The notes beneath the pieces are model-generated. The model had not been told where the DNA came from. It ran no database searches and saw only the letters and a list, made by a program, of their open reading frames with translations. Positions 43,480-52,214 of a stretch of DNA of 63,396 bases are shown one piece after another. Source of the stretch: Cyclobacteriaceae bacterium (lineage in GTDB: Bacteria > Bacteroidota > Bacteroidia > Cytophagales > Cyclobacteriaceae); assembly GCA_020832305.1 (NCBI GenBank), contig JAFIEV010000078.1, positions 1 to 63,396 on the forward strand. Reading direction: 5' to 3'. Made by a program: the position numbers and the translations under genes. The stretch's first letter is position 1. Each line of letters begins with the position of its first letter.

Positions 43480-44517
43480 ATGAAACAGGAATATAAAATA
43501 GATGAATTACTGAGTGATGAAACTTTCATAGACTGGATGCGGAAGGGCAGACCTGTTGACAACCACTGGCATCAGGTGTATCTGGAGAATGAAAGCTTGC
43601 AGCAAAGCATGCCAGATATCGAAAAGCTTATACAGTCTATAGTAATAAGAAATGAAAGAATTACCTCAGATAGAAAACAAAGGATCAAAGAAAGCATCAA
43701 TCGTAAGATAGAACAAAAGCCTGTGTATGTATATGTCCCCGAATATCCGCGATATAGTGTCTTGAGAAATATAGCAGCTGCAGCGATAATCTTCTTTGTC
43801 TTTTATTTGGGCTATCAGAAAATTAACCTGGAACAAAGCCCGGAGGTTACCGAGATTGTGCCTGAGTATATCGTGAGAACGACAGGACCAAGGGAAAGGC
43901 CAGTCATAAAATTAAGCGATGGCACCAAAGTTACCCTGAATGCCCATTCACAAATCCGGCATGAGAAATCATTTTCAGATACCGCCCGTGTCATTGAATT
44001 GGAAGGAGAAGCCTTCTTTGAAGTATCACGAAACATACATAAACCGTTTATAGTAATATCGAATGGCATAGCCACCAAAGCGCTGGGGACCTCATTTAAT
44101 ATCAATACCAGATCGCCCGGAAGTTCTGTAAATGTTACACTCGTAACCGGTATGGTGGAAGTAAGTTGTTCGGCAGCAGACCATGGTCCCAAAGTTTTAC
44201 TTACTCCGGCACAGCAGGTTGATTTCAACACCGAAAATGGACAATTTTCAAAAGTCAAAAATGCAGATTTAGCAAAAGTATTGGCCTGGAAGGACAATTT
44301 AATTCAGTTTAATAAAGCATCGAGGGATGAGGTCTTTGCCTATCTCTCAGAATGGTACGGAGTTAGCATCGTTCAGAAAAATACAAATGTAATGCGATGG
44401 GAGTACACCGGAAAGTTTCAAAATGAAACGCTGATCAACATACTTAACAGTATTGGATATGTGAAGGGTTTCCAGTTTGAACTCAATAACGATACAGTAA
44501 TTATTTATGACAACTAA
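43480..44517 (+). CDS. FecR-family anti-sigma factor (locus 2)
   Basis: 345-residue protein with a cytoplasmic segment, one membrane helix (NIAAAAIIFFVFYLGY, about 90-106) and a periplasmic FecR domain: KLSDGTKVTLNAHSQI, ELEGEAFFEVSRN and ALGTSFNINTR. It should sense the state of the SusC partner and release the ECF sigma factor. It lies between the sigma gene and susC, as in locus 1. Confidence 0.92.
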   Translation: MKQEYKIDELLSDETFIDWMRKGRPVDNHWHQVYLENESLQQSMPDIEKLIQSIVIRNERITSDRKQRIKESINRKIEQKPVYVYVPEYPRYSVLRNIAAAAIIFFVFYLGYQKINLEQSPEVTEIVPEYIVRTTGPRERPVIKLSDGTKVTLNAHSQIRHEKSFSDTARVIELEGEAFFEVSRNIHKPFIVISNGIATKALGTSFNINTRSPGSSVNVTLVTGMVEVSCSAADHGPKVLLTPAQQVDFNTENGQFSKVKNADLAKVLAWKDNLIQFNKASRDEVFAYLSEWYGVSIVQKNTNVMRWEYTGKFQNETLINILNSIGYVKGFQFELNNDTVIIYDN

Positions 44518-44568
44518 ACCAGGAAAAGATATGAAAAACTTCGACTCATCTTAGTACATGCTAAAATA

Positions 44569-44617
44569 AAACCGGCAATGTAACTGACCGACCAAAGTAA
44601 GCTTACATCACCGGTTT
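44569..44617 (+). promoter_or_regulatory. Imperfect hairpin between fecR and susC, locus 2
   Basis: AACCGGCAATGTAA and TTACATCACCGGTTT can pair with small mismatches, about 50 bases after the FecR stop and 40 before susC. It parallels the hairpin at 34084-34110 in locus 1 in both position and the CCGG core. Confidence 0.5.
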
Positions 44618-44656
44618 GCATGAAAATGATTATTTAACCATTTACTATTCAAAAGT

Positions 44657-47600
44657 ATGAAAAATAAATATTTACATCAAATATTAAAGTTGATGAGATT
44701 AGGCCTGTATGCCTTTTTTATTACGGCTATAAGTTTCAACCTGTTAATAGCCAATTCAGGGAGCGCTCAGATTGCACCGAATGTAAAAGATGTAACCATC
44801 TCATTACAGGTAAGGGAGCTTTCATTATCGCAGGTTTTTAATCTGATTGAAAAGAAAACAGATTACAGGTTTTCCTACGACAATATAAACCTTGATCCCA
44901 ACACGAAAGTGTCTTTGAATATCAGAAGGGCCAGTGTGCGTGATATTTTATATGAGCTATCCAGGGAGACAGATCTCAGTTTCAGGCAGGTGAACTGGGT
45001 GATTAATGTTAAAGACATTGACAGAGTTGAGGCGAAAAATGACGAAAACTTAATAACATTTGAACAGGCCATTACTGTGACCGGTCATGTTACTGCATCT
45101 GACAGCCCTGAGGGTTTGCCGGGGGTGAATGTGCTCATCAGAGGCACGAATACAGGTTCCGTAACAGACATTAGCGGAAACTACAGCATTAATGTGACCA
45201 GTCCGGAAACAGTGCTCACCTTTAGTTCAGTGGGGTATTTAACAGAGACCATCACGGTGGGCAATAGAAACGTCATAGATGTTAGTTTAACGGCTGATGT
45301 AACTGCTCTGGATGAAATAGTAGTCGTAGGGTACGGTACAGTTAAGAAAAGTGACCTTACCGGTTCTGTTGCTTCTGTGAGAGCAGATGAAATCAATGCC
45401 TTTCCTACCACAAATGTTATGCAAGCTTTATCAGGCAGGGCTGCTGGGGTTCAGATAATACAAAATACGGGGGCTCCAGGTTCTCCTGTAAGTGTAAGAA
45501 TCAGGGGCACCAATTCTATCATTGGCGGGAATGAACCACTGTATGTTATAGATGGATTTCCCTTTTCTGGCAGCCCTACCAATCTCAACAACTTTGATAT
45601 TGAAAGTATTGAAGTGTTAAAGGATGCCTCGGCCACTGCAATTTATGGATCCAGAGGTGCCAATGGCGTAGTTTTGATTACCACAAAGCAAGGAAAAAAA
45701 GGGATGACAAGGGTTGATTTTGAATCGACCTATAGTGTTCAATCATTAAGAAGGAAATTGGATCTTATGAATGGCACTGAATATGCAAGACTTCAGAATA
45801 TTCAGGCTGCAAATGATAATATTCCCCTGTATTTTACAGAGCAGGAAGTCAATGCATTTGGAGAAGGCTATGATTGGCAAGACCTGGTGTTTCAGCAGGC
45901 GCCGATGTATACTTCAAACTTAAATATTAGCGGTGGAAATGATAAAACACAATTCTCCATATCAGGTAGTATTTTCGGCCAGGAGGGAATTATCAGAGGT
46001 AGTGACTACAACCGTTACAACCTGCGAACAAACATCACCCATGCGATAAGCAAAAAGGTTAAAGTAGATTACAACACTACCTTAACTTCTTTAAAAACTG
46101 AAAGAAGAGATAGCGGAGGTGGAAATCGCGGTAATTCCATGATAGGTTCTGCCATTTCAGCAGCTCCAATATCGCGCCCGTTTAATGATGATGGAACATA
46201 TAATATTTTAGCTAATGAATTTCCATTTGTGGCTGTAGATGTTATTAATCCCCTGAACTTCATAAATGAAGAATTAAATAAGGTTAATGCAAATGTGGTA
46301 TTATCAAACCTGGCTTTTGTGTATCAACCTATTGAAGATTTGACCATCAGAATTTCAGGTGGAATTGAAAACAGGGATGATAGAAGTGATTCTTACAGAA
46401 CCAGAAATTTTTGGAATTCACCCGGTAATGCCAGTATTAATACAACTCAATTCAGAAGTTTACTTAATGAAAACACTATAAGCTATAATAAAACAATCGC
46501 AAACCGTCATCAGATCAACTCCGTTATTGGATTTACATTTCAGGACTTTTTAAGAACTGGTTTGAACGCAGGAGGGGTAGGTTTCCTGAGTGATGCGTTT
46601 GAAACCCATCAATTGCAAGCTGCCGCAACACATGGTATACCAGGCTCTTCTTACAATTATTCTGTTTTGTTATCTTATCTTGGCAGAATCAATTATACCT
46701 TAGATAATAAATACTTATTTACCTTTAGCTTCAGATCTGACGGTTCCTCAATATTTAGTGAAGGTAACAAGTATGGCTATTTTCCTTCCGGAGCATTTGC
46801 CTGGAGGGTTTCAGATGAAAGTTTTATGTCGACTTCTTCGTTTATTTCAGATTTAAAGTTGAGAGCCAGTTGGGGTCTCACTGGTAGCCAGGCCATTAGT
46901 CCTTATGCTACTTTAAATCAGCTTAGCTCCGGTAATACTATTTTTGGAGGTCAACTGTTCAATACTTTTGCACCAAGCGCTGTATTACCAGGAGACCTGA
47001 GATGGGAAACAACTGAGCAGATAGATATAGGTTTTGATTTGAGTATTCTCGATAACAGGATAAGCTTTAATGCCGACTACTATGTTAAAAATACAAGAGA
47101 TTTATTAAACAATGTTCTGCTGCCTACTTCTATGGGATTTACCAGAACCATTCAAAATATAGGCCAGGTTCAAAACAGTGGACTTGAATTAAGTACTGAT
47201 GCCAAAATATTCACAAATCAGTTTCAGTGGAACGTGTTTGGCAACATATCATTCAATAGAAATAAGGTTATAAGCTTGCATAACGGAGAAGATATCCTGG
47301 GAACTTTTGTAAATGTTCTTGTCGTTGGTGATAATACAACAATCCTGAGAGAAGGAAGACCCATTGGTCAGTTTTGGGGTTATGTAGAAGACGGATACAC
47401 TGAGCAAGGAAGAATAAATTTTGCTGATTTAAATAATGATGGTGTAATTAACGAATTAGATAAAACGTATATTGGTGATCCGAATCCAAACTTTATTTAC
47501 GGTTTTAACTCTTTTATGAGTTATAAGAACTTTGAGTTCAGCTTTTTTATCCAGGGAATGTATGGCAATGACATTTTTAATGTAAGCGCCATTCCAAGCA

Positions 47601-47977
47601 CCCTGGATTTTGGACAGGGTCTTAATATGCCGAGGGAGGTTCTTTACAATCACTGGACACCGGAAAACCCAAATGCTAAGTATCCAAGAGTAAGCAGAAA
47701 TACGGCTGCCAGGGTATCTGACAGATTTATCGAAGATGGTTCTTTTTTGAGATTTAGAAATATAGAGATTGCCTATAACTTACCCATGGAAAAATTGGGA
47801 AGCAGGTCCATAAGCAATGCCAAAATATTTTTGAGTGCCCAAAACTTAATTACCATTACAAATTACTCATGGTGGGATCCTGAGGTAAATTCAAGAGGTG
47901 CTGGATCTCCTGGCATCGATCATTACAGTTATCCGGTACCAAGAGCTCTAACCATGGGTTTCAGAGTAGGTTTTTAG
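44657..47977 (+). CDS. SusC/RagA-family TonB-dependent receptor with STN domain (locus 2)
   Basis: 1106-residue outer-membrane importer. The signal peptide ends near ANSGSAQ. An STN domain (about 45-110), a carboxypeptidase-regulatory-like domain (about 138-215), a linker with EIVVVGYGTVKKSDLTGSV, a plug with EPLYVIDGFPFSG and DASATAIYGSRGANGVVLITTK, and the barrel follow in order. It should import a rhamnose-containing oligosaccharide, judging by the GH106 genes downstream; that is inference. The SusD gene begins 31 bases later. Confidence 0.95.
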   Translation: MKNKYLHQILKLMRLGLYAFFITAISFNLLIANSGSAQIAPNVKDVTISLQVRELSLSQVFNLIEKKTDYRFSYDNINLDPNTKVSLNIRRASVRDILYELSRETDLSFRQVNWVINVKDIDRVEAKNDENLITFEQAITVTGHVTASDSPEGLPGVNVLIRGTNTGSVTDISGNYSINVTSPETVLTFSSVGYLTETITVGNRNVIDVSLTADVTALDEIVVVGYGTVKKSDLTGSVASVRADEINAFPTTNVMQALSGRAAGVQIIQNTGAPGSPVSVRIRGTNSIIGGNEPLYVIDGFPFSGSPTNLNNFDIESIEVLKDASATAIYGSRGANGVVLITTKQGKKGMTRVDFESTYSVQSLRRKLDLMNGTEYARLQNIQAANDNIPLYFTEQEVNAFGEGYDWQDLVFQQAPMYTSNLNISGGNDKTQFSISGSIFGQEGIIRGSDYNRYNLRTNITHAISKKVKVDYNTTLTSLKTERRDSGGGNRGNSMIGSAISAAPISRPFNDDGTYNILANEFPFVAVDVINPLNFINEELNKVNANVVLSNLAFVYQPIEDLTIRISGGIENRDDRSDSYRTRNFWNSPGNASINTTQFRSLLNENTISYNKTIANRHQINSVIGFTFQDFLRTGLNAGGVGFLSDAFETHQLQAAATHGIPGSSYNYSVLLSYLGRINYTLDNKYLFTFSFRSDGSSIFSEGNKYGYFPSGAFAWRVSDESFMSTSSFISDLKLRASWGLTGSQAISPYATLNQLSSGNTIFGGQLFNTFAPSAVLPGDLRWETTEQIDIGFDLSILDNRISFNADYYVKNTRDLLNNVLLPTSMGFTRTIQNIGQVQNSGLELSTDAKIFTNQFQWNVFGNISFNRNKVISLHNGEDILGTFVNVLVVGDNTTILREGRPIGQFWGYVEDGYTEQGRINFADLNNDGVINELDKTYIGDPNPNFIYGFNSFMSYKNFEFSFFIQGMYGNDIFNVSAIPSTLDFGQGLNMPREVLYNHWTPENPNAKYPRVSRNTAARVSDRFIEDGSFLRFRNIEIAYNLPMEKLGSRSISNAKIFLSAQNLITITNYSWWDPEVNSRGAGSPGIDHYSYPVPRALTMGFRVGF

Positions 47978-48008
47978 TTCAAGTGGCAAACTTTCAAACG
48001 ACGAAAAC

Positions 48009-49460
48009 ATGAAAAAGATTAAATTTTATTATATCATAAATTGGGTTGTAATAGTAGCGGCATTTCACCTTAGTGCATGTGAAGATTTGCTGGAAGAAAA
48101 TCCAAAAAATATTGTGGTTGAAAATTTCTATAACACCCCACAGGAGGTAGAATCTGCTGTTAATGCAATCTATTCTCCGCTGAGAAATACAAGGGCAGAA
48201 CAAATTGCCATTTTGGATGCCCATACTGACTGGGGATATGGCAGAGGAAGCAGAGCCCAGTACAATGATTTCGCAGGGCTTAACCCTACAAACTTCAATG
48301 CAGCGACCAGCAGGTGGAACTCTTTCTATCTTGCCATCAGAAATGCCAACCTGGTTATTGCCAATGCTCCTAATGGGACGAATATTAGCCAGGCCGAAAT
48401 ACAGCTTTATCTGGCTGAAGCAAAGTTTCTAAGAGCCTGGACATATTTTGACCTGGTAAGAAACTGGGGAGGAGTTCCTTTGAGAACAGAAAACAATATG
48501 TTTGATATCGATTTACCAAGGAGTTCGGTACAGGAAGTATACAATTTCATTCTTTCAGATCTGGCAGATGCAGAAGCTCATCTTCCACAAACCCCAAAAC
48601 ATCATGGAAGACCAACTGTATATGCAGCCAAAACCCTTCTTGCTGATGTTCATTTGACTTTGGGTAATTATGACTTAGCCAAAAACAAGGCCTTGGATGT
48701 CATCCAATCAAACAGGTATTCGTTGATTCCTGTATCCAGTAAAAGAGATATTCAGGTGAAAATTTTTGGACCTGAATTGGTTACAAGCACAGAGGAAGTA
48801 TTTTATTTAAAATACGCCAGAGAAATCGGACAGGGGAATTTTATACTCTGGATATTAAATCACCCACAAACCGGATATTTCAATTTCGGTGGTGCTTATG
48901 CACATTATGGTGACGCCTCTAACCCTTTTTATGTGGAATGGGATGATGCCGATTTAAGAAAATCATTGTGGGATAACATTAACTTCGGTCTTGGACCCAA
49001 CACCTTGGTGAGTGGAAAATATTCTGATCCAAATGCTCCCTCAAGAAACGATAGTGGTAATGATTTACCCATCTACAGATATGCTGAAGTGTTGCTGATT
49101 TATGCAGAAGCAGCAATACGAGCTGATGGCTCGGTTGGGAATCAGGCATTGGAAGCCATCAATCAGGTAAAAAGAAGAGCTTATGGATATCCACCTCAAG
49201 CTGCTTCAGTGGTGGACTATACCTTTGGCGCACAGGAGACCGCAAACTTTTTGGATGCAGTTTTGCAGGAAAAAGCTTATGAATTTCAGTTTGAGGGAAA
49301 GCGTTGGCTTGATCTGAAAAGAACGGGAAGAGCACAGGAGTTTATTATGAGGAACAAAGGAATAAACATAGCTGACAGACATTTCCTTTGGCCAATTCCG
49401 ATAGAAGAAATAAATTTCAATGGTGCCATAAGCGCAGCTGATCAAAATCCCGGGTATTAA
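48009..49460 (+). CDS. SusD/RagB-family surface lipoprotein (locus 2)
   Basis: 483-residue SusD-like lipoprotein with lipobox HLSAC (Cys24). It shows family features: ENFYNTPQEVESAVNAIYSPL in the N-terminus, AEIQLYLAEAKFLRAWTYFDLVRNWGGVPL near 130-160, and RYAEVLLIYAEAAIRADGSVG and EKAYEFQFEGKRWLDLKRTG near the C-terminus. It partners the SusC gene upstream. The FAD oxidoreductase gene follows closely. Confidence 0.95.
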   Translation: MKKIKFYYIINWVVIVAAFHLSACEDLLEENPKNIVVENFYNTPQEVESAVNAIYSPLRNTRAEQIAILDAHTDWGYGRGSRAQYNDFAGLNPTNFNAATSRWNSFYLAIRNANLVIANAPNGTNISQAEIQLYLAEAKFLRAWTYFDLVRNWGGVPLRTENNMFDIDLPRSSVQEVYNFILSDLADAEAHLPQTPKHHGRPTVYAAKTLLADVHLTLGNYDLAKNKALDVIQSNRYSLIPVSSKRDIQVKIFGPELVTSTEEVFYLKYAREIGQGNFILWILNHPQTGYFNFGGAYAHYGDASNPFYVEWDDADLRKSLWDNINFGLGPNTLVSGKYSDPNAPSRNDSGNDLPIYRYAEVLLIYAEAAIRADGSVGNQALEAINQVKRRAYGYPPQAASVVDYTFGAQETANFLDAVLQEKAYEFQFEGKRWLDLKRTGRAQEFIMRNKGINIADRHFLWPIPIEEINFNGAISAADQNPGY

Positions 49461-49513
49461 TAATGCCTACTTGTTTAGAGAGAAAATTTTTAGAAATGAT
49501 TTTGATAGGTAAA

Positions 49514-50878
49514 ATGAAAAGAAGAGAAATGATAACTAAGATGGGGGCTCTGTCGGTAGGCATCACCGCCCCCCATCTTTCACATGGTGATGTGCGTAGC
49601 GAACCTTATAAAATACGTAAAAGAAAGGTTGAAACCGATGTTCTGGTAGTTGGAGGAGGAACAGCGGGAGTTGTAGCCGCAATTCAGGCAGGAAGGGCGG
49701 GGCACAGTGTAACTTTGCTAGAATGCCAAAGTCAACTGGGTGGAACTACAAGTACGGCTGGCGTTGCATTCCCTGGAATATTTTTCGCATGGGGTAAACA
49801 AATAATCAGCGGTATTGGCTGGGAGATGGTTCAGGAAGCGGTTGCATTAAATGGAGATTCTTTGCCAAATTTTTCAATCCCCCACGGAAGGCAACATTGG
49901 AGACACCAGGTAAGACTAAATGGGCCTCTTTATTCAATTATTATCGAACAAAAATGTATTGAAGCCGGCGTTCAAATTCGATTTTATGAAACACCAACCA
50001 GCATGGTTTTTAAAAAGGATCATTGGCTTGTTGAAACGGTTGGCAAAGGCATCCATGCTGAAATTAAATGTAAGCAGATTATTGATTGTTCAGGAAATGC
50101 CTATGCAGCCGCTGTAGCAGGCTTTGACTTACTTCGCGAGAAAGAAACCCAGCCTGGTACATTGATGTTTCAAATCGGAGGCTATGATTTTGAAAAACTC
50201 GATCTGGAAATGATCAAAGAAGAGTACGAGAAAGCCATCAAAAACGGGGAACTCGTAAGGGCAGAGATGCGAGGAAATATTGTTGGATTGCTGAAAAATG
50301 CCGGTGATAATATCCAGCATATAGCAGAAGCCGATTCTACTACATCCGAAAGTCATACGATGGCCAATATCAGAGGCAGGGAGTCTTTGTTGAAACACTT
50401 GAAATTTCTGAGAAGACTTCCTGGTTGTGAAAATACAAAAATCATAGAAATGCGTACAGAAACAGGCGTAAGAGAAACCTACAGAATTGATGGCTTGTAT
50501 AAAATTACACATGAAGATTATGTAAGTGGAAAGGTATTTGACGATTCGGTATCCTATTCCTATTACCCTATAGATCTGCATATTATCGAGCATGGTGTTA
50601 CACCAAAACACCTTACTGATGGAGTGGTAGCCACAGTACCCTTAAGGGCCTTAATCCCCAAAAACAGCCGGAATTTTATCGTGGCAGGACGGTGTCTGAG
50701 CAGCGATAGACTGGCCAATTCTGCTTTAAGGGTGCAGGCATCCTGTATGGGTATGGGACAGGCCGCGGCAGTTGCCTCTGTACTTGCCATTCAAAAGGGA
50801 ATATCACCTGCCGAAGTCCCTATTGAAGAAATCAAGAGTACAATAAAAAAGTATGGAGGAATAGTGCCTGGCGCCTGA
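49514..50878 (+). CDS. Tat-exported FAD-dependent oxidoreductase
   Basis: About 454 residues from the ATG at 49514 (MKRREMITKMG); an upstream start would place 17 residues before the signal. The RRxxxxK-type twin-arginine signal points to export in folded form. The FAD motif is DVLVVGGGTAGVVAAIQAGRAG, followed by ECQSQLGGTTSTAGVAFPG, and a C-terminal NFIVAGRCLSSDRLANSALR binds the ribityl side in this group of FAD_oxidored proteins. The substrate is unknown; being inside a glycan locus suggests a sugar-related one. It is followed 27 bases later by a gene with a flavinylation-like motif. Confidence 0.87.
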   Translation: MKRREMITKMGALSVGITAPHLSHGDVRSEPYKIRKRKVETDVLVVGGGTAGVVAAIQAGRAGHSVTLLECQSQLGGTTSTAGVAFPGIFFAWGKQIISGIGWEMVQEAVALNGDSLPNFSIPHGRQHWRHQVRLNGPLYSIIIEQKCIEAGVQIRFYETPTSMVFKKDHWLVETVGKGIHAEIKCKQIIDCSGNAYAAAVAGFDLLREKETQPGTLMFQIGGYDFEKLDLEMIKEEYEKAIKNGELVRAEMRGNIVGLLKNAGDNIQHIAEADSTTSESHTMANIRGRESLLKHLKFLRRLPGCENTKIIEMRTETGVRETYRIDGLYKITHEDYVSGKVFDDSVSYSYYPIDLHIIEHGVTPKHLTDGVVATVPLRALIPKNSRNFIVAGRCLSSDRLANSALRVQASCMGMGQAAAVASVLAIQKGISPAEVPIEEIKSTIKKYGGIVPGA

Positions 50879-50905
50879 TCGTTTTCTTACAAAAGCAATA
50901 GTTGT

Positions 50906-52012
50906 ATGAATGCATTTCAATGCTATTACATTGGGATTATTTGTAGTTATATCTTTATGTATCTTACAGGATCTTTTCCTATAGAGCAAAATATAAGATA
51001 CGTCCATGATAAAAGTATCGAATTGCCCGTAAAGCAAATTTATAAAGAGATAATTGAGTTAGAGGAAGAGTATTCAACTGACACCCTTTATCTCTGCCTG
51101 TCAGACACAGGAATACCTCTTTATTTTTACAGGGATATTATTACCAGTGTTTGCTTTGATAATGTTTGCAGGCCATTGGATGTTAAACTGTTGTGGAATC
51201 CTACAGGCAGGTATTTGGGATTCGAACTGGAAAATGATGAGTTTTTAAGTAAATATGAACACGAACCTTTTACAAATGAGGAATATATCAAGTTACATAA
51301 TATTTTATCCAACCCTAACCTGCCCTTAGGCAATGTATCCTTTAATGAGGTAGTTAAGACTTCATCAAATATTGCACAAGGCATTGATGGTATATCAGGC
51401 GCGACTTCAAAGGACCTTTCAGATTATGTTGTCGAGGGTGCCGCTTACACCACCCATAAAATGTATAAAATTATTTACGGGCAAACCCAGGATATTATAC
51501 GTGAACTGACTCATCAATTTAAAGGTCCTGATTTCATAAACTTACTTATGAATAGTGAAAACTTTTATGATAAAATCTGGACTATGGAATTCATAAGAGG
51601 GCAATTGAAATTGTACCCTGAAGTTAAAAGTCAAATCATCGAGCTTATTTCTTCCGATAATTACAGTCTGTCTGAAAAAGCTATTAATGTATTGATTGCC
51701 GAGGATTTCGAAAATGAGGAATTGCAAGTCACCGTTATGGGAAATTTTAAAAAATTTGATTACGGCAGAAGAAACTGGTTAATACAATTGCTCAAAGATA
51801 CCAAAACCATAGCACCTGAAACCATCAATTATCTCAATAGTGAGATTTTTGACATGGAAATACCCCTGGTGGTTGAAATTCTCAAAATCTATAAAAAAAA
51901 CAAAATCAAAAATGAGACAAGCCTGCAAATAGCGACCAAACTTGCGGAGTCAACAAATGCATACTTGTCTGGATTGGCCAATGATTATCTGGTATTTGTT
52001 AAGGATAATTAA
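50906..52012 (+). CDS. Secreted protein with FMN-attachment-like motif and helical repeats
   Basis: 368 residues; I cannot name the family. A hydrophobic signal segment (about 7-24) implies export. The sequence D161-G-I-S-G-A-T167 matches the D-x-x-[ST]-G-A-T motif at which ApbE attaches FMN to a Thr; Thr167 would be the site. Upstream lies CFDNVCRPLDVKLLW with two cysteines four residues apart. Residues about 195-368 are helical and HEAT-like. The gene follows the FAD oxidoreductase directly (27 bases), so an electron-carrier or redox-partner role is plausible. No ApbE gene is in the window. Confidence 0.65.
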   Translation: MNAFQCYYIGIICSYIFMYLTGSFPIEQNIRYVHDKSIELPVKQIYKEIIELEEEYSTDTLYLCLSDTGIPLYFYRDIITSVCFDNVCRPLDVKLLWNPTGRYLGFELENDEFLSKYEHEPFTNEEYIKLHNILSNPNLPLGNVSFNEVVKTSSNIAQGIDGISGATSKDLSDYVVEGAAYTTHKMYKIIYGQTQDIIRELTHQFKGPDFINLLMNSENFYDKIWTMEFIRGQLKLYPEVKSQIIELISSDNYSLSEKAINVLIAEDFENEELQVTVMGNFKKFDYGRRNWLIQLLKDTKTIAPETINYLNSEIFDMEIPLVVEILKIYKKNKIKNETSLQIATKLAESTNAYLSGLANDYLVFVKDN

Positions 52013-52214
52013 ATATATATCTTTAGCTAAAATATTGCCAATACACAAAATTTTTAAAGACAGTCAGTTTCTAAAAAAAATAGATTTTTGAGAAATTTAG
52101 CCTCCCAGATTGAAAACGATACACTAAAATGAATTAGGAAAAGAGAGCTTATGGGCAAAGAGACTTTTGTGTAAAAGCAGTATTAGACGCTACTTTGAAA
52201 TTATTGTTATTATT

